Part shown: piece by piece, positions 1-6,517 of the stretch
Layout of the letters: each line of letters starts with the position of its first letter
Position numbering within the stretch: the first letter of the stretch is position 1
Origin: Flavobacterium sp.
GTDB lineage: Bacteria > Bacteroidota > Bacteroidia > Flavobacteriales > Flavobacteriaceae
Assembly (NCBI GenBank): GCA_024642295.1
Contig: JAHEBK010000071.1
Span: 1 to 7,827, forward strand
DNA: 7,827 bases
Direction of reading: 5' to 3'
The notes under the pieces: generated by a model
What the model was told of the DNA's origin: nothing
What the model saw: only the letters and a program-made list of their open reading frames with translations
The model's database searches: none
Translations under genes and position numbers: made by a program

Positions 1-15
1 AATTCCTGTAAAAAA

Positions 16-42
16 AAGAAATCGCTCTTTGAGCGATTTCTT
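16..42 (-). terminator. Intrinsic terminator of the exbB-exbD-exbD-tonB operon
   Basis: A perfect 12-bp inverted repeat (16-27 and 31-42) has a 3-nt loop. Read on the minus strand, the stem is followed at once by a run of T residues (the A run at 10-17 on the plus strand, which overlaps the stem base). This is the classic Rho-independent layout. It begins about 30 nt past the tonB stop codon, so it most likely ends the operon there. Confidence 0.9.
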
Positions 43-71
43 CTGAATATTTTTAAAAACTTCACTCAACA

Positions 72-887
72 TTAGTCCGCTGTTTGAATGGTAATTGGCA
101 AAGAATACAATACTCTCACTGGTTTCCCATTTTGAACACCTGGATTCCACTTAGGACATCTTTTTAAAACCCTAATTGCCTCTGTGCCTGTTCCGTAACC
201 AATATCTCTTAGTACTTTAATATCTGTTAACGAACCATCTTTCTCAACAACAAAAGTTACATAAACTTTACCCTTAAGACCTTCTTCTTCAGGTGCTCGA
301 TAGTTCTTTCCTACATAAGAATAAAACTTTTCCATTCCGCCTGGAAATTCAGGTTTCACCTCAATACCAGCAGTGTTATATATCTGATTATCATCAGCCT
401 CAACAACTTTATTCACTTTAGGCCCCTCATCTACTGCTAGAACTACTCTAACATCAGCATCTGGATCTCCCTTAACGTTTTTGGTACCAATTAACTTGTC
501 TTTAATATCAACAATCTTTGGTGGTTCTTCCTTAACCTCTTCTGTTTTAGCCACTACAGGCTTAACAAATTTAACTTGTTCAACAACTGCAGGAGGTGGA
601 GGTGGAGGAGGCTCATTTAATTTTATTTCCTTAATCTCTTCTTTTGGTGGTAGTTTTATATCTGTTATTTTAATTTCACTTACTACTTCATCCTCATTCG
701 TACTTTCAGGCAATAAGTTATAAAGCATAGGAAACGCGAGAGCTAATGCAAAGAAAAAAGACCCAATCAACAACGCTCTAACCGTAGTTTTTGTATTATT
801 TTTTCTAAACTCATAAGCACCATAACTCTTGTTACGCCCTTCGAATACGATATCTATCCAGTTCCCTTTTAATATATCTAATTTCAT
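72..887 (-). CDS. tonB: TonB family energy transducer
   Basis: This 271-residue inner-membrane protein should pass energy from the ExbB/ExbD motor to TonB-dependent outer-membrane receptors. It has an N-terminal cytoplasmic stretch of about 36 residues with a motif common in Bacteroidota TonB proteins (NKSYGAYEFRK, 19-29). A single transmembrane helix follows (about 37-59), then a Pro/Glu/Lys-rich periplasmic spacer (about 78-125) with seven consecutive prolines (93-99). The C-terminal TonB_C domain (about 178-268) contains PEFPGG, the GKVYVTFVV strand (206-214) and WNPGVQNGKPV (247-257). The membrane helix has no histidine, unlike the S-x3-H motif of E. coli TonB. The start is ATG, 34 nt after the upstream exbD, with a short dyad just before it. 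It is the last gene of the operon. The family call is firm; the receptors served cannot be told from this window. Confidence 0.95.
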   Translation of the reverse strand: MKLDILKGNWIDIVFEGRNKSYGAYEFRKNNTKTTVRALLIGSFFFALALAFPMLYNLLPESTNEDEVVSEIKITDIKLPPKEEIKEIKLNEPPPPPPPAVVEQVKFVKPVVAKTEEVKEEPPKIVDIKDKLIGTKNVKGDPDADVRVVLAVDEGPKVNKVVEADDNQIYNTAGIEVKPEFPGGMEKFYSYVGKNYRAPEEEGLKGKVYVTFVVEKDGSLTDIKVLRDIGYGTGTEAIRVLKRCPKWNPGVQNGKPVRVLYSLPITIQTAD

Positions 888-890
888 TTT

Positions 891-905
891 ACTTAATTAT
901 TAAGT
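891..905 (-). promoter_or_regulatory. Short dyad just upstream of the tonB start
   Basis: Positions 891-905 form a 15-bp palindrome around a single central base (arms ACTTAAT and ATTAAGT). It lies 3 nt before the tonB ATG, where ribosomes would load. In mRNA it could form only a small, weak AT hairpin. A role in setting tonB translation relative to exbD is possible but unproven, since short AT dyads are common in DNA this AT-rich. Confidence 0.25.
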
Positions 906-921
906 TGTTATGAAAAAACTA

Positions 922-1482
922 TTATTTAGTTCCTTCTAATAATTTTGTTTCTTCTGGCGTAAAATCATTTACGATGGCATAAATTGGAACTTTCAGAATT
1001 GCCATTTCATCTAAAACATCAACTACGTTCTTATAAGTAGATTCCTTAGTAGGCTTAATAATTACTGTCATTGCTTTTTTATCATTTCCAGTAGATTTCG
1101 CGTAAGCATCTATTACTTTTTTTCTAGCTAGTAATTCTTTACGAATTCCATCTTTACCGTACACTGCATCTTTAGGAGCAGTTATAGGTGTCTCTAACAA
1201 ACCTGAATAAAAAATAAGCTTATTATCCTTTCCCAATAAAAGTGTAACTGTTAATTTCTCATCAACTTTAGTTTCAACATCAGGTTTATCATTCTTTTCC
1301 TTTGCAGGCAACCCTAAACTCATCGATTGTGGCTTAGATAAGGTTGTGGTCAACATAAAAAAGGTAATTAACAAGAACGCTAAATCAACCATTGCGGTTA
1401 AATCCACCTTCGAATTTTGTTTTTTACTCCTTACTTTGCCGCCTTTACCGCCACCACCGTCGCCAGTATTTAATTCAGCCAT
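922..1482 (-). CDS. exbD: ExbD-type biopolymer transport protein (second paralogue)
   Basis: This 186-residue stator-type subunit would form, with ExbB, the proton channel that powers TonB. The N-terminus is cytoplasmic and has a glycine-rich stretch (9-15) followed by basic residues. One transmembrane helix follows (about 29-48), with DLTAMVDLAFLLITFF at 27-42. Asp33 aligns with the proton-carrying Asp25 of E. coli ExbD. The periplasmic domain ends in the usual ExbD fold, recognisable at MTVIIKPTKESTYKNVVDVL (138-157). It is longer than E. coli ExbD (about 141 residues) because of extra periplasmic sequence. The start is ATG, 19 nt after the preceding exbD, with an A/T-only leader and no Shine-Dalgarno sequence. 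It resembles its neighbour mainly in the membrane helix, so this is an old paralogue pair rather than a recent duplication. Confidence 0.93.
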   Translation of the reverse strand: MAELNTGDGGGGKGGKVRSKKQNSKVDLTAMVDLAFLLITFFMLTTTLSKPQSMSLGLPAKEKNDKPDVETKVDEKLTVTLLLGKDNKLIFYSGLLETPITAPKDAVYGKDGIRKELLARKKVIDAYAKSTGNDKKAMTVIIKPTKESTYKNVVDVLDEMAILKVPIYAIVNDFTPEETKLLEGTK

Positions 1483-1501
1483 TATATTTTATTTTATTTA
1501 A

Positions 1502-2113
1502 TTAAAAGTCTTTCCCTCTTAAACCAGTTACAAGACTGAAGCTATTAATATTTTGATCTTGTAAAAGATCTAATATTTTTTTAATAACTCCATATTCCTC
1601 TTTAGAATCTCCTTTAATAGCAACCTTAGGTTCTTGTCTATTAATTTGCACATTAGCTTCACGCGCATTCAAAACCCAGTCTTTTAACTGATTGTTAAGA
1701 GAGTCCATCGGTATACCTGGTTGGTTTGCTTTAATTCTATCTGCAGATTTCATTTCAATGATTTGTTTTAAGCTCCCTATTGGAACACCAAAATCAGTCA
1801 TTAAAGAAAAATCATACTTATCTTTTTCTGAAAACTCAACACCGTATTTTTCAGCCATTAACTCTAATGTCTTAACACGTACATCTTTGCCTTTAAGATC
1901 GAAAAAAACTTTATCATCACCAACTGTCAATGTTACCAAATCTGAATCCGGAAGTTTTGTTTGCTCAGTTGAAGATGGCGTGTCTACAGGCAAAGCTTCT
2001 GGAAGTTTTGAAGTAGCAGTCAAAATAAAGAAAGTAAGCAAAAGGAATGCAACATCACACATGGCAGTCATATCCGTAGATGTTGACTTTTTTTTCATTT
2101 TTATTTTAGCCAT
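1502..2113 (-). CDS. exbD: ExbD-type biopolymer transport protein (first paralogue, long periplasmic region)
   Basis: This is a 203-residue ExbD family protein. A short basic cytoplasmic N-terminus (KIKMKKKS, 3-10) leads into one transmembrane helix (about 17-34). Asp20 in DMTAMCDVAFLLLTFF (14-29) is the expected proton-carrying residue. The C-terminal part (about 160-197, PKVAIKGDSKEEYGVIKKIL) matches the ExbD periplasmic fold. Between helix and fold lies a long segment (about 60-150) that E. coli ExbD lacks, with several charged and likely helical stretches. It lies 40 nt after exbB and 19 nt before the second exbD, so the three should be co-transcribed. ExbD works as a dimer in the E. coli ExbB5-ExbD2 complex. 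Whether these two proteins form a heterodimer or separate complexes is an open inference. Confidence 0.92.
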   Translation of the reverse strand: MAKIKMKKKSTSTDMTAMCDVAFLLLTFFILTATSKLPEALPVDTPSSTEQTKLPDSDLVTLTVGDDKVFFDLKGKDVRVKTLELMAEKYGVEFSEKDKYDFSLMTDFGVPIGSLKQIIEMKSADRIKANQPGIPMDSLNNQLKDWVLNAREANVQINRQEPKVAIKGDSKEEYGVIKKILDLLQDQNINSFSLVTGLRGKDF

Positions 2114-2153
2114 TCTTTTTGTTTTTTATTTGATACAATTAATATCAAAATTA

Positions 2154-2978
2154 TTATTGTTTCAAACTTCCTCTGAAATGTCTGTAAGTATTTACAATTG
2201 TAGTCCCAGCCTCATCTATAGAGTAAGTTAAATCATCAATTTTTGATGTAAACAAGTTGTAAGCAATAATAGCTAAAATAGATGTAGAAATTCCTGTTGC
2301 AGTGTTAATCAATGCCTCAGAAATACCAGTTGCTAAAGCAGCTTGATCAGGAGTACCAGCACTTGCCAACGCACCAAATGCTTTAATCATACCAGATACA
2401 GTCCCTAACAACCCTCCTAATGTCCCTAAAGAAACTAATGATGAAATAATAGTCATGTTTTTCTCTAACATTGGCATTTCAAGAGAAGTAACCTCTTCGA
2501 TTTCTTTATGAATTGTTTCAGAAGCCTCTTCACTTGTAAGACCTTCTTTCTTAACATCTTGATATTTTACTAAAGCTGATTTGATAGCATTTGCTACTGA
2601 ACCTTTTTGATTATCACAACTAACAATAGCTTCGTCAATATTCCCTGCTTTGATACTTTTTTGAACATCAGCCATAAACTTATCTAAGTTTCCTTTACCA
2701 GCTGCTTTAGAAATAACAATAAATCTTTCAATTGAAAAAACCAATACCATCAACAACATACCTAACAATATAGGCACAATAAATCCTCCTTTATACACCT
2801 GACCTAAAGTATTTATTGGATGTCCTGTTTCAGGATTACCACCTTCAAAATTCCCCTCAGCTCCCATGATAAATTTCCAAATAAGAACACCTACAAATAC
2901 GCATGCTGCAATGATAAATAAAGATACCATCCCTCCTCCATTTGATTTACTTTCCGCTTTAACTTTAACGTTTGCCAT
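2154..2978 (-). CDS. exbB: ExbB/TolQ/MotA family proton channel protein
   Basis: This 274-residue inner-membrane protein is the channel-forming partner of ExbD. Predicted membrane helices lie at about 18-37, 66-85, 172-196 and 221-243. The last two form the family core, with the signature GTLGGLLGTVSGMIKAF (185-201) and GISEALINTATGIS (218-231). A cytoplasmic segment between helices 2 and 3 (about 90-170) is Lys/Glu-rich, as is usual. The extra N-terminal helix and the Gly-rich segment after it (about 40-65) make it longer than E. coli ExbB, which has about 244 residues and three helices. The start is ATG with an A-rich leader and no Shine-Dalgarno sequence. It is the first gene of the exbB-exbD-exbD-tonB unit and lies about 60 nt downstream of a candidate promoter. 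TolQ is the alternative, but the adjacent tonB and the lack of tolA, tolB or pal favour ExbB. Confidence 0.93.
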   Translation of the reverse strand: MANVKVKAESKSNGGGMVSLFIIAACVFVGVLIWKFIMGAEGNFEGGNPETGHPINTLGQVYKGGFIVPILLGMLLMVLVFSIERFIVISKAAGKGNLDKFMADVQKSIKAGNIDEAIVSCDNQKGSVANAIKSALVKYQDVKKEGLTSEEASETIHKEIEEVTSLEMPMLEKNMTIISSLVSLGTLGGLLGTVSGMIKAFGALASAGTPDQAALATGISEALINTATGISTSILAIIAYNLFTSKIDDLTYSIDEAGTTIVNTYRHFRGSLKQ

Positions 2979-3350
2979 TTTTTTTTAATTTTAATGTTTT
3001 AAATAATTTATTTCAGTTGTAATTAACTTGTCGTGTAGCAAATTTATATGTTTAGTTCAAATAAAAAAACTTTTTTTTATTTAAATCATATTTTTTTTGC
3101 CTAAAAAAAAAAGAATTAGTTATTATATGCCTTTTTTTTAAAAGTATTCACAGGATTAAAGAACAATACCTACACATAACCCTGAATTTTGAACGTTTTA
3201 AAACAAATTCAATAAAAAACACTTAACACATTAAGACATCATTATTTTTCATTATTAACAATAAAAAATAATAAAAATTGCAGTAAACATTAAAATTAAC
3301 TATTTTTAAAACCTACAAAAACCATGTTACCTCAACGTTAAAATTACATT
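2979..3350. other. Divergent intergenic region with long A/T tracts
   Basis: This 372-nt gap separates the divergent exbB and HerA-like genes and has no plausible coding frame. Its exbB side holds a -7 promoter match (3039-3046). Next to it are homopolymer tracts: A7 at 3063-3069, T8 at 3071-3078, T8 at 3091-3098, A10 at 3103-3112 and T8 at 3132-3139. Tract centres are about 30-40 bp apart, so the DNA may be intrinsically bent. An imperfect AT dyad lies at 3241-3272. I saw no TAnnTTTG match pointing toward the HerA-like gene, and no RNA gene or riboswitch that I recognise. Confidence 0.6.
3039..3046 (-). promoter_or_regulatory. Candidate -7 element of the exbB operon promoter
   Basis: On the minus strand this reads TAAATTTG, a full match to the Bacteroidota -7 consensus TAnnTTTG. 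Transcription would start near 3032, giving a leader of about 54 nt before the exbB ATG. The weak point is the -33 box: the nearest TTTG (3058-3061) is only 11 nt upstream, short of the usual 17-23. It is the only such match in the intergenic region. Confidence 0.45.
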
Positions 3351-4883
3351 ATGAATAAGAAAGAGAGTTTCTCGAAACACATAAATGAAGGGTATTTTTG
3401 CAAAGGTGAAAGCATTATAATAGGAGGAGGAATACTCGATAACGAGCCTATTAGTAATACCCATGTCAAAATCCCATTAAAAACCTTAAATAGACATGGC
3501 TTAATTGCTGGAGCTACTGGTACTGGTAAAACCAAAACCATTCAAGTACTATCCGAGCAATTATCTCAAGCAGGAATCCCAGTCCTTATGATGGATATCA
3601 AAGGAGATTTTAGCGGGATTGCCAAAGAAGGAGAGGAAAAGAGCTTTATTACGGAGCGTCATGCTAAAATCAACTTGCCTTACACCATTTCTAAATTCCC
3701 TGTGGAACTACTAACCCTTTCAGAACAAAATGGTGTTCGTCTTCGCGCAACGGTCTCTGAATTTGGACCAGTTTTATTTTCAAGAATATTAGATTTAAAT
3801 GATACACAAGCAGGTGTCATCTCTATCATTTTCAAGTATTGTGACGACAATAAAATGCCTTTATTAGACTTAAAAGACATTAAAAAGGTCATCAATTACA
3901 TTACTGAAGAAGGAAAAGAAGAAATCACAGAAAGCTACGGTAAAATATCAACATCGACAACAGGAACTATTTTAAGAAAAATAATAGAACTTGAACAACA
4001 AGGAGCGGAATTATTTTTTGGCGAAAAATCATTTGAAATTGATGATTTAATGCGAATAGATGAAACTGGAAAAGGATACATTAATATTATCAGACTAACC
4101 GACATCCAAGACAAACCTAAATTATTCTCAACTTTTATGCTGAGTTTAATGTCTGAAATCTACCAGCAAATGCCTGAACAAGGAGATTCAGGGAGACCTG
4201 AGCTAGTTATTTTCATTGACGAAGCACATCTTATTTTTAAAGAAGCTAGTAAAGCTTTACTAGACCAAATCGAAACTATAGTAAAATTAATCCGCTCTAA
4301 AGGGATTGGAATCTATTTCATTACTCAAAATCCAATGGATGTTCCAAGCGGAATATTAGCACAATTAGGATTAAAAATCCAGCATGCATTACGGGCTTTT
4401 ACAGCCAATGACAGAAAAGCCATCAAACAAACTGCTGACAATTACCCAAGTTCAGAATTTTACAACACCAGTGAAGTTTTAACTAGCTTAGGAATTGGAG
4501 AAGCTTTAGTTACTGCATTAAACGAAAAAGGAACCCCTACTCCTCTTGTCGCCACAATGCTAAGAGCTCCAATGAGCAGAATGAATGTATTAACCGAAAG
4601 TGAGATTCAGGATATAAACAATAAATCTAAACTGGTAAAAAAATACAGCGAACTTATTGACAGAGAAAGCGCATATGAGCTATTAAACAAAAAAATCGCC
4701 GAAATTGAAAAACAAATAGAACAAAAATCTCAAAAAGAAGAGGAAACAAAAGTCACAACAAGAAAAGCATCAGATGGACCTAGTACAACTGAGGTAGTGG
4801 GAAAATCGGTTTTAAAAGTACTAACAAGTGCTACTTTTATAAGAGGATTTTTTGGTGTTTTATCAAAAGTGATGAAAAAGTAA
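3351..4883 (+). CDS. HerA-like ATPase, DUF853 (YjgR) family
   Basis: This 510-residue cytoplasmic P-loop ATPase belongs to the HerA/FtsK-related group, nearest to E. coli YjgR (about 500 residues). Walker A is GATGTGKT (54-61). Walker B is LVIFIDEAH (285-293), with Asp290 and Glu291. A sensor-like strand follows (YFITQNPMDVP, 322-332), then LRAFTANDRKAIK (347-359), which could hold the arginine finger. The C-terminal SRMNVL (409-414) and the DRESAYELL stretch (437-445) are typical of YjgR proteins. A Lys/Glu/Gln-rich, likely coiled-coil segment follows (about 441-466), and then a basic hydrophobic tail. Family members are annotated as helicases or DNA-pumping ATPases, but their cellular role is not settled. 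No nurA-type nuclease gene is adjacent, so archaeal-style HerA-NurA end resection is not supported. The gene stands alone, divergent from exbB and convergent with kmo. Confidence 0.9.
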   Translation: MNKKESFSKHINEGYFCKGESIIIGGGILDNEPISNTHVKIPLKTLNRHGLIAGATGTGKTKTIQVLSEQLSQAGIPVLMMDIKGDFSGIAKEGEEKSFITERHAKINLPYTISKFPVELLTLSEQNGVRLRATVSEFGPVLFSRILDLNDTQAGVISIIFKYCDDNKMPLLDLKDIKKVINYITEEGKEEITESYGKISTSTTGTILRKIIELEQQGAELFFGEKSFEIDDLMRIDETGKGYINIIRLTDIQDKPKLFSTFMLSLMSEIYQQMPEQGDSGRPELVIFIDEAHLIFKEASKALLDQIETIVKLIRSKGIGIYFITQNPMDVPSGILAQLGLKIQHALRAFTANDRKAIKQTADNYPSSEFYNTSEVLTSLGIGEALVTALNEKGTPTPLVATMLRAPMSRMNVLTESEIQDINNKSKLVKKYSELIDRESAYELLNKKIAEIEKQIEQKSQKEEETKVTTRKASDGPSTTEVVGKSVLKVLTSATFIRGFFGVLSKVMKK

Positions 4884-4897
4884 CTCTTTTTAAATAT

Positions 4898-4941
4898 ACC
4901 AAAAGACCGATATGATTCTAAAAACATATCGGTCTTTTGGT
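4898..4941. terminator. Hairpin shared by the convergent HerA-like and kmo genes
   Basis: A perfect 17-bp inverted repeat (4898-4914 and 4925-4941) surrounds a 10-nt loop. It begins 15 nt after the HerA-like stop codon and lies 14 nt beyond the kmo stop codon on the other strand. Its outer arms include AAAA/TTTT, so each strand ends in a U-containing 3' arm, although neither has a long U tract beyond the stem. It is best read as a bidirectional terminator that keeps the two converging transcripts apart. Confidence 0.85.
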
Positions 4942-4954
4942 TTACTATTCCATT

Positions 4955-6298
4955 TTACAACTCTTTCACTAGTTCTAAAATCTTATTTTCGATTAATTCA
5001 CTATCCCAAATATTTTCTATATCCTTGATTTCAAGAATTTGTTTCATTATCTCATCTTGTTTATCACCAATCGCCAGCGCTTCTGTATATGGTCGATCAC
5101 TAAAAGTTACTCTACTATAAAGAGGAACCCACATTTCAGGATGTTTATCTGAGAAACGTTTTTCTATTTTTTTTTGCAAAAGAAATTTTTCATCTGCTGT
5201 TTTTGTTCCCATCTCAATAAAATTACGATAGGACAACTCTGCGATAGCATCAGCATCTGGTTTTCTAACATTTTGATATTCTGAGAAAATAGCTTCCCAA
5301 TCATCGCCATGTTTTTCTATTATTTCATCCAAAACCGTAATATCTTCAAAACCCGCATTCATTCCTTGCCCATAAAAAGGAACAATCGCATGACAAGCAT
5401 CACCTATCAAAGCTACTTTATCTTCATAAGTCCAAGGAAAACATTTCATAGTTACCAAAGTACTTGTTGGATTTTTGAAAAAATCTTCCGTTAACTTAGG
5501 GATGACATCAATTGAATCTGGAAAATTTTTCATAAAAAATTCTTCGACATCCTTTTTATCCTTAAGTAAATCAAAAGAGTTCTCTCCTTCAAAAGGCATA
5601 AACAAAGTACAGGTAAAACTACCATCCATATTAGGCAAGGCAATCAACATATAATCACCACGAGGCCATATATGAAAAGAGGTACTGTCTAATTTATGTG
5701 AACCATCAGCGTTAGCAGGAATATTTAATTCTTTATACCCTAATTTTAAAAACTCTTGAGAGTAGTTAAACATGCTTTGGCGTTGCATGCGATGACGAAT
5801 TCTAGAGAAAGCACCATCAGCACCAAAAACCAAGTCGTATTTCAACTCATCCCAAACTCCTCTTTCTGTTTCACCAACGTGTAATGTAGCGTCCTTTAAT
5901 GTAACATCCCAAATTTTTTGTTCAAAGAAAAATTCTGCTCCAGCTGCTTCTGCTAGATCAATCATTTTCCTATTTAAAATCCCTCTAGAAATGGAATAAA
6001 TAGCCTCTCCTTCCTGTCCATAATTTTGAAAATTAAGTTTGTCAACCAAATGAATGGCACGTTTATCCATTGGCAATGCTATTTCACGTACAGCGTCTCC
6101 AACGCCAACACCATCAAGAGCTTTCCAACCACGATTAGACATTGCCAAATTTATAGATCGACCTGAAAATTCTATCTGTCGTATATCTGGACTTCTATCA
6201 TAAACATGAACTATATGACCTGATTTGCGTAAGTAAATAGCCAATAAAGAACCTACTAAACCAGAACCTACTATTGCTATCTTTTTGGGAGTTTGCAT
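4955..6298 (-). CDS. kmo: Kynurenine 3-monooxygenase
   Basis: This FAD- and NADPH-dependent aromatic hydroxylase (EC 1.14.13.9) converts L-kynurenine to 3-hydroxykynurenine. At 447 residues it has the normal family length. The N-terminal Rossmann motif is GSGLVG (11-16). GRSINLAMSNRG (46-57) is typical of KMO. The second FAD motif is GADGAFSRIR (159-168), and the third is ALIGDACHAIVPFYGQGMNA (296-315). Residues matching the substrate-binding set of human and Pseudomonas KMO are present: Arg80, Tyr93, Asn359 and Tyr394. No strong C-terminal membrane anchor is seen, unlike in the mitochondrial enzymes, so it is probably cytosolic. The start is ATG, about 20 nt downstream of a candidate -7 box. 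Its product is the substrate of the kynureninase encoded at the right end of the window, two genes upstream on the same strand. Confidence 0.96.
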   Translation of the reverse strand: MQTPKKIAIVGSGLVGSLLAIYLRKSGHIVHVYDRSPDIRQIEFSGRSINLAMSNRGWKALDGVGVGDAVREIALPMDKRAIHLVDKLNFQNYGQEGEAIYSISRGILNRKMIDLAEAAGAEFFFEQKIWDVTLKDATLHVGETERGVWDELKYDLVFGADGAFSRIRHRMQRQSMFNYSQEFLKLGYKELNIPANADGSHKLDSTSFHIWPRGDYMLIALPNMDGSFTCTLFMPFEGENSFDLLKDKKDVEEFFMKNFPDSIDVIPKLTEDFFKNPTSTLVTMKCFPWTYEDKVALIGDACHAIVPFYGQGMNAGFEDITVLDEIIEKHGDDWEAIFSEYQNVRKPDADAIAELSYRNFIEMGTKTADEKFLLQKKIEKRFSDKHPEMWVPLYSRVTFSDRPYTEALAIGDKQDEIMKQILEIKDIENIWDSELIENKILELVKEL

Positions 6299-6318
6299 TA
6301 TTTTATTTAAAAGTTAGG

Positions 6319-6326
6319 CAAAATTA
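6319..6326 (-). promoter_or_regulatory. Candidate -7 element of the kmo promoter
   Basis: On the minus strand this reads TAATTTTG, a full match to the Bacteroidota -7 consensus TAnnTTTG. Transcription would begin near 6312, giving a short leader of about 14 nt before the kmo ATG. No good TTG or TTTG is seen 17-23 nt upstream, so the -33 part is weak. A separate kmo promoter fits with the strong terminator of the gene upstream at 6462-6495. Confidence 0.45.
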
Positions 6327-6461
6327 CAATTTTTAAAGCTGAAGCAGTTTATAAAAATTTAGTTTTATAATGATTAACCAAATATTTTTGCTTTGATTTT
6401 TATAATTTGATTATTATTCAACCCTAAATTGCGAAATAATTATCATTTATAAAAATAAAAA

Positions 6462-6495
6462 AGTGTTTAAATCCTAATTAAAGGATTTAAACACT
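6462..6495 (-). terminator. Intrinsic terminator of the glycine-zipper lipoprotein gene
   Basis: A perfect 14-bp inverted repeat (6462-6475 and 6482-6495) has a 6-nt loop. On the minus strand it is followed directly by a T-rich tract, TTTTTTATTTTTA (complement of the A run at about 6449-6462, which includes the stem base). It begins 22 nt past the lipoprotein stop codon. It should stop that transcript, and any read-through from kynU, before kmo. Confidence 0.9.
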
Positions 6496-6517
6496 CATTA
6501 TAGCATGGTAATACAAT

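Noticed and set aside
481..723. Plus-strand frame of 80 codons with a poly-glycine run
   Set aside because: It lies wholly antisense to tonB. The glycines mirror the TonB proline codons, and the frame has no family resemblance.
1692..2231. Plus-strand frame of 179 codons
   Set aside because: It is antisense to the first exbD and the 3' end of exbB. Its hydrophobic stretch only mirrors AT-rich coding and spacer DNA, and those genes have clear family matches.
3184..3191. GAATTTTG as a -7 box for the HerA-like gene
   Set aside because: It misses the key first T of TAnnTTTG, has no -33 TTG at proper spacing, and would imply a leader of about 155 nt.
3344..3895. Two minus-strand frames (3344-3541 and 3680-3895)
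   Set aside because: Both are antisense to the well-supported HerA-like gene and show no recognisable motifs.
4875..4891. Small AAAAAG/CTTTTT hairpin over the HerA-like stop codon
   Set aside because: Its 6-bp AT-rich stem is very weak, and the 17-bp hairpin just downstream explains termination far better.
4730..4927. Minus-strand frame of 65 codons at the end of the HerA-like gene
   Set aside because: It is antisense to the conserved C-terminal tail and runs through the shared terminator hairpin, so it is not a credible gene.
5309..5494. Plus-strand frame of 61 codons inside kmo
   Set aside because: It is antisense to the third FAD motif of kmo and has no sign of a real protein.
6363..6406. 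Direct repeat TTTTATAAT (6363-6371 and 6398-6406) upstream of kmo
   Set aside because: Nine AT-only bases repeated 35 bp apart are expected by chance in this composition. I could not link it to any known operator.
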